DNA of 8,997 nt from Acidimicrobiaceae bacterium (GTDB taxonomy: Bacteria; Actinomycetota; Acidimicrobiia; Acidimicrobiales; Aldehydirespiratoraceae), in assembly GCA_009840695.1 (NCBI GenBank), contig VXNG01000005.1, forward strand, positions 1 through 8,997, given 5' to 3'. The notes beneath the pieces were generated by a model, which was given only the letters and a program-made list of their open reading frames with translations, was not told where the DNA came from and ran no database searches. Shown piece by piece: positions 6,849 through 8,997 of the stretch; position 1 is the first letter of the stretch, and every line of letters starts with the position of its first letter. A program made the translations under genes and the position numbers.

Positions 6849-7868
6849 TCACCGCTGGTCCAAGTTGTCGAGCACGTGGCCGCAGCCCCTCACCACGGCA
6901 TGCAACGGATCCTGGGCGACCGTGATCGGCATACCGGTCTCGTTGGCTATCCGTTGGTCCAGATTCCTCAGCAGCGCGCCCCCGCCCGCGAGCATGATGC
7001 CTGCCTCCATGATGTCGGCGGCCAATTCCGGTGGCGTGTGGTCCAGAGTGCCTCTCACCGCGTCGCAGATGGCGGTGACCGACTCCTCCAAGCCCTCGCG
7101 GATGTCCTCGGTGGTGACCGACACAACCCGGGGCAGTCCGCTTACGAGGTCGCGGCCCCGGATCTCTGCCCTTGCCTCCCGGGCCAGGGGGTAGGCCGAC
7201 CCGAGCACGATCTTGATCTCCTCGGCGGTGCGCTCCCCGATCAGCAGCGAGTGCTCCTTCTTGACGTACTGCGAGATTACGTTGTCGAACTCGTCTCCCC
7301 CCATCCGGATCGACTGGCTGGACACCATGCCTCCAAGCGAGATCACGGCCACCTCGGTCGTGCCTCCGCCGACGTCGACGATCATGTTGCCGGTGGGCTC
7401 CCACACCTGAAGTCCGGTGCCGATCGCCGCGGCCATCGGCTCCTCGATGATGTGGGTCGGCTTCCGGGCGCCCGCGGACTCGGCCGCCTCCTGCACGGCC
7501 CGCTGCTCGACGCCGGTGATTCCCGACGGCACGGCGATGACCATCCGCGGCTTGGTCCAGCGTCGCTGATGGACGCGCTCGATGAAGAAGCGCAGCATCT
7601 CCTCGCACATGTCGAAGTCGGCGATCACCCCGTCGCGGAGCGGGCGGACGGCCTGGATGTGCGACGGTGTGCGACCGATCATGCTCTTGGCTTCGGCGCC
7701 CACGGCCAGCACTTTGCCGGTCTTGGTGTTGACGGCAACCACCGACGGCTCGTCGAGCACGATCCCCTCGCCGCGCACGTACACGACGGTGTTCGCGGTG
7801 CCGAGGTCGAGAGCCATGTCGCGGCCCATGACCCATCCCAGCCCCGAAAGCATGCTCGCTGTGCTCAT
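6849..7868 (-). CDS. mreB: MreB, actin-like rod shape-determining protein
   Basis: A 339-residue bacterial actin homologue. MreB binds ATP, forms membrane-associated antiparallel double filaments and positions the elongasome. All nucleotide-pocket blocks are present: phosphate-1 ALDLGTANT (19-27), connect-1 around PSGITG (114-119), HIIEEPMAAAIG (139-150), phosphate-2 IVDVGGGTTEVAVI (163-176) and the adenosine loop AGIMLAGGGALL (289-300). Length is normal for the family. The ATG at 7868 is chosen because GAGG lies 7 bases upstream. This gives an N-terminus of about 14 residues before GRDMALDLG with a hydrophobic stretch (MLSGLGWVMG), somewhat longer than I recall for Streptomyces MreB; it may be a membrane-contacting segment. 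Internal Met6 and Met14 are possible later starts. It is the first gene of the shape operon and the 151-base region before it holds the likely promoters. Translation of a small upstream ORF would end overlapping this start. Confidence 0.98.
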   Translation of the reverse strand: MSTASMLSGLGWVMGRDMALDLGTANTVVYVRGEGIVLDEPSVVAVNTKTGKVLAVGAEAKSMIGRTPSHIQAVRPLRDGVIADFDMCEEMLRFFIERVHQRRWTKPRMVIAVPSGITGVEQRAVQEAAESAGARKPTHIIEEPMAAAIGTGLQVWEPTGNMIVDVGGGTTEVAVISLGGMVSSQSIRMGGDEFDNVISQYVKKEHSLLIGERTAEEIKIVLGSAYPLAREARAEIRGRDLVSGLPRVVSVTTEDIREGLEESVTAICDAVRGTLDHTPPELAADIMEAGIMLAGGGALLRNLDQRIANETGMPITVAQDPLHAVVRGCGHVLDNLDQR

Positions 7869-7875
7869 TGTGATG

Positions 7876-7879
7876 CCTC
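7876..7879 (-). promoter_or_regulatory. Shine-Dalgarno of mreB
   Basis: GAGG with 7 bases to the ATG at 7868. This spacing is ideal and decides between Met1 and the internal candidates Met6 and Met14 as the mreB start. Confidence 0.6.
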
Positions 7880-7892
7880 GATCAGGTTGGGG

Positions 7893-7901
7893 ACGTTAGC
7901 A
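7893..7901 (-). promoter_or_regulatory. Candidate extended -10 promoter of mreB (proximal)
   Basis: TGCTAACGT reads as an extended -10 (TGN followed by TANNNT). Transcription would start near 7886, leaving a leader of about 18 bases that contains the GAGG Shine-Dalgarno. No -35 is recognisable at 17 bases upstream (the sequence is CCGGGT), as is tolerated for extended -10 promoters. This is based on pattern only. Confidence 0.35.
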
Positions 7902-7936
7902 CAACGCCGGAGGAGACCCGGCCGACCGCTTGCCGG

Positions 7937-7942
7937 ATTGTA
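7937..7942 (-). promoter_or_regulatory. Candidate -10 element of mreB (distal)
   Basis: TACAAT is one mismatch from TATAAT and fits TANNNT. A start near 7930 would give a leader of roughly 60 bases. There is no good -35 at 16-18 bases (GTGTGC/TGTGTG). Together with the proximal site it suggests that the cell-shape operon can be transcribed separately from ndk. Confidence 0.35.
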
Positions 7943-7967
7943 GACGACGGCGAGCGCCAGCACACAG

Positions 7968-8007
7968 TTCGCGTCAATGGACATCCGAAGCCAGACTTCT
8001 CGTCAAT
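7968..8007 (-). repeat. Pair of 11-base direct repeats in the mreB leader
   Basis: ATTGACGAGAA (8007-7997) and ATTGACGCGAA (7978-7968) differ at one base and are 29 bases apart start to start, just after ndk. Each contains TTGACG, a 5/6 match to a -35 box, but neither has a -10 at 16-18 bases downstream. They could be a regulator's half-sites or simply chance. Confidence 0.4.
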
Positions 8008-8019
8008 TCTCGGAGATTT

Positions 8020-8430
8020 CTACTGTAGGTCGGGAAAGAAGATCGCCGTTTCGCGTCGAGCCGACTCGGCCGAGTCGCTCCCGTGGACCAGATTCTCGGT
8101 GACCTCGGTACCTAGGTCTCCGCGAATGGTGCCGGGCGAAGCCTTCATGGGATCGGTGGCACCCATCATCTGGCGAACCACGCTCCAGGTGTCGCGCGGC
8201 CCCTCGACGACCGCGACCAGCACGGGTCCTCGGCCCATGAAGGCGACGAGATCGTCGTAGAAGCCCTTGCCGACGTGCTCCGAGTAGTGGCGGGCGAGCA
8301 CATCGCGATCGAGAGTGCGAAGCTCGGCCTCGACCATCCGCAAGCCCTTGCGCTCGAAGCGGCCGATAATCTCGCCCACCAGGCCGCGCTCGACAGCGTC
8401 GGGCTTGCAGATGACCAGTGTGCGATCCAC
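8020..8430 (-). CDS. ndk: Nucleoside diphosphate kinase
   Basis: A 136-residue NDK of normal bacterial length. It transfers the gamma-phosphate from ATP to other (d)NDPs through a phosphohistidine and so balances the cytosolic nucleotide pools. The N-terminal TLVICKPDA contains the conserved lysine (K9). The catalytic histidine is H116 in NLVHGSDS (113-120). Nucleotide-contact residues are in place: Y49, F57, R85 and T91 in the QMMGATDP region, R103 in TIRGD, and N113. The C-terminal ETAIFFPDLQ is also typical. The start is a GTG at 8430-8428; homologues begin with the same M-[DE]-R-T-L pattern, so this start is firm. No Shine-Dalgarno precedes it, but a TAGCAT hexamer 7 bases upstream suggests a leaderless mRNA. 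It lies 56 bases after folC, without the DUF4233 membrane-protein gene found between folC and ndk in Streptomyces and Mycobacterium. Confidence 0.98.
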   Translation of the reverse strand: MDRTLVICKPDAVERGLVGEIIGRFERKGLRMVEAELRTLDRDVLARHYSEHVGKGFYDDLVAFMGRGPVLVAVVEGPRDTWSVVRQMMGATDPMKASPGTIRGDLGTEVTENLVHGSDSAESARRETAIFFPDLQ

Positions 8431-8437
8431 GGCCGGG

Positions 8438-8443
8438 ATGCTA
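8438..8443 (-). promoter_or_regulatory. Candidate -10 element for leaderless ndk transcription
   Basis: TAGCAT (TANNNT) ends 7 bases before the GTG of ndk, which is the spacing that puts the transcription start on the G of the start codon. There is no Shine-Dalgarno in these bases. No clear -35 is visible about 17 bases further up (TAGCAC). Leaderless mRNAs starting at ATG or GTG are common in Actinomycetota, so the reading is plausible. The rest of the 56-base folC-ndk gap holds only a short ACCC/GGGT hairpin possibility and a GAGCGCAGCGAGC stretch straddling the folC stop. Confidence 0.5.
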
Positions 8444-8486
8444 CGACCCAGCCGGGTGCGGTGCTACCCGCTCCTGCTCGCTGCGC

Positions 8487-8997
8487 TCACGGGCCGCTCG
8501 GGCCCAGGACTACTTTGGCTGCGCCGACCACGGTGAAGGAGCCGGTCACGGTGATTACGTCGTCGGCGCCGGCCAGTTCGAGCGCTCGGTCGAGGGCGGC
8601 CTCCACGTCGCCAGTCGCCTCCGCGGCCGCGCCGATCGAGGCAGCCGCCGACGCCACCTCGGTGGCCGGGATGCCGCGTGCCGTGGGGGCGGTGCAGCAC
8701 AGAACCCGCTCGCACCTGTCGGCTTCGAGGCCTTGAAGCACGCCGGCGACGTCGCGGCCCGATTGCATCCCGACCACCAGGAAGCGCCGCCCTGACGGCG
8801 CGAAGTCCTCGTTGAGCGTCTCTGCGGCGGCCCGGGCGCCATCGGGGTTGTGAGCGCCGTCCAGCACGATCAGAGGCTCGCTGCCAGCTATCTCGAAACG
8901 GCCTGGGACCTTCACGTTGGCGAGGGCCTCGCCGATCACTTCGTCGGAGAGCTGCGACTCGAAGAAGGCCTCGGCCGTGGCCACGGCCAGCGAGGCG
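8487..8997 (-). CDS. folC: FolC, dihydrofolate/folylpolyglutamate synthase, C-terminal part only
   Basis: The frame is open from the right edge to TGA at 8489-8487, so the 5' part of the gene lies outside the window and about 169 codons are visible. FolC is a Mur-ligase-family enzyme that adds glutamate to dihydropteroate and/or tetrahydrofolates in the cytosol. The visible portion is the C-terminal domain. It opens with the helix ASLAVATAEAFF, then PGRFEI and the family signature VLDGAHNPDGA, the Rossmann-like strand FLVVGMQSGRDV (where many homologues have DKD), and the final VITVTGSFTVVG. The GTG at 8984 lies inside this conserved helix and is not the true start. Both the fragment and its position before ndk agree with the actinobacterial valS-folC-ndk order. 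Whether the enzyme is bifunctional cannot be judged from this half. Confidence 0.93.
   Translation of the reverse strand, partial: ASLAVATAEAFFESQLSDEVIGEALANVKVPGRFEIAGSEPLIVLDGAHNPDGARAAAETLNEDFAPSGRRFLVVGMQSGRDVAGVLQGLEADRCERVLCCTAPTARGIPATEVASAAASIGAAAEATGDVEAALDRALELAGADDVITVTGSFTVVGAAKVVLGPSGP

Larger units (their letters stand above)
7869..8019. other. ndk-mreB intergenic control region
   Basis: This 151-base gap is the longest non-coding stretch in the window. It contains the direct repeats, two candidate -10 elements, the mreB Shine-Dalgarno and a possible 39-codon minus-strand ORF (7984-7865). I find no convincing intrinsic terminator after ndk: there are short GC-rich inverted pieces around 7905-7937 (CCGG repeats) but no T-run on the minus strand. 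Readthrough from ndk into mreB is therefore possible. Confidence 0.6.

Noticed and set aside
7905..7937. Possible rho-independent terminator after ndk
   Set aside because: Short CCGG-rich inverted pieces occur, but there is no compact strong stem followed by a T-run on the minus strand.
6876..7943. 355-codon plus-strand and 335-codon minus-strand frames over mreB
   Set aside because: Both are shadows of mreB, whose ATP-binding blocks are all intact. The minus-strand shadow is arginine- and glycine-rich in the +1 frame, typical of high-GC DNA.
7972..8006. TTGACG hexamers as -35 boxes
   Set aside because: Neither copy has a TANNNT-like hexamer 16-19 bases downstream. The nearest good -10 (TACAAT) is 29 bases away, too far.
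8470..8495. GAGCGCAGCGAGC stretch at the folC stop as a repeat element
   Set aside because: Only one copy was noticed in the window and it is partly coding. It resembles low-complexity sequence common in high-GC genomes, so no element can be supported.
8982..8984. GTG at 8984 as a complete short folC-like gene
   Set aside because: The frame continues upstream to the window edge with residues that belong to the conserved helix before PGRFEI, so the gene is cut by the window, not short.

Overview
This window is a compact, high-GC block of chromosomal housekeeping genes, all read from the minus strand. It looks like a member of the Actinomycetota. Three things suggest this: the strong G/C preference at third codon positions, the use of GTG starts, and the gene order folC-ndk-mreB-mreC-mreD-mrdA-rodA-(radical SAM). 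From memory, that order matches the Streptomyces neighbourhood upstream of rne-rplU-rpmA-obg. I cannot fix the class from sequence alone. A non-Streptomyces lineage that keeps mreBCD, such as Acidimicrobiia, is a reasonable guess. I see no mobile elements, CRISPR arrays, tRNA or rRNA genes, and no foreign-looking segment.

Layout in the direction of transcription (right to left). The 3' part of folC (folate metabolism) enters at the right edge. After a 56-base gap comes ndk (nucleoside diphosphate kinase), which starts at a GTG with no Shine-Dalgarno but has a -10-like hexamer at the spacing expected for a leaderless mRNA. A 151-base gap, the largest in the window, holds the likely control region of the cell-shape operon: two candidate -10 elements, an 11-base direct repeat and a possible 39-codon leader ORF that overlaps the mreB start. 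Then follow mreB, mreC, mreD, mrdA (PBP2) and rodA. After a 29-base gap between mreB and mreC, the stop and start codons overlap at mreC/mreD (ATGA), mreD/mrdA (TGATG) and mrdA/rodA (ATGA), which implies tight translational coupling. Twenty bases after rodA begins a B12-type radical SAM protein that is open for 616 codons and runs off the left edge.

The genes work together as follows. MreB filaments, MreC, MreD, the SEDS glycosyltransferase RodA and the transpeptidase PBP2 make the Rod complex (elongasome), which polymerises and crosslinks lateral-wall peptidoglycan. The operon therefore supplies a complete elongasome core in stoichiometric, coupled form. The uncharacterised radical SAM protein at its tail is probably co-transcribed, though shared transcription does not prove a shared function.

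I do not see an obviously new system here. The points most worth a second look are a cysteine-rich insertion in PBP2 next to its active site, the radical SAM protein with two separate cysteine clusters, and the structure of the mreB leader and ndk start. No stretch longer than 300 bases lacks a gene.
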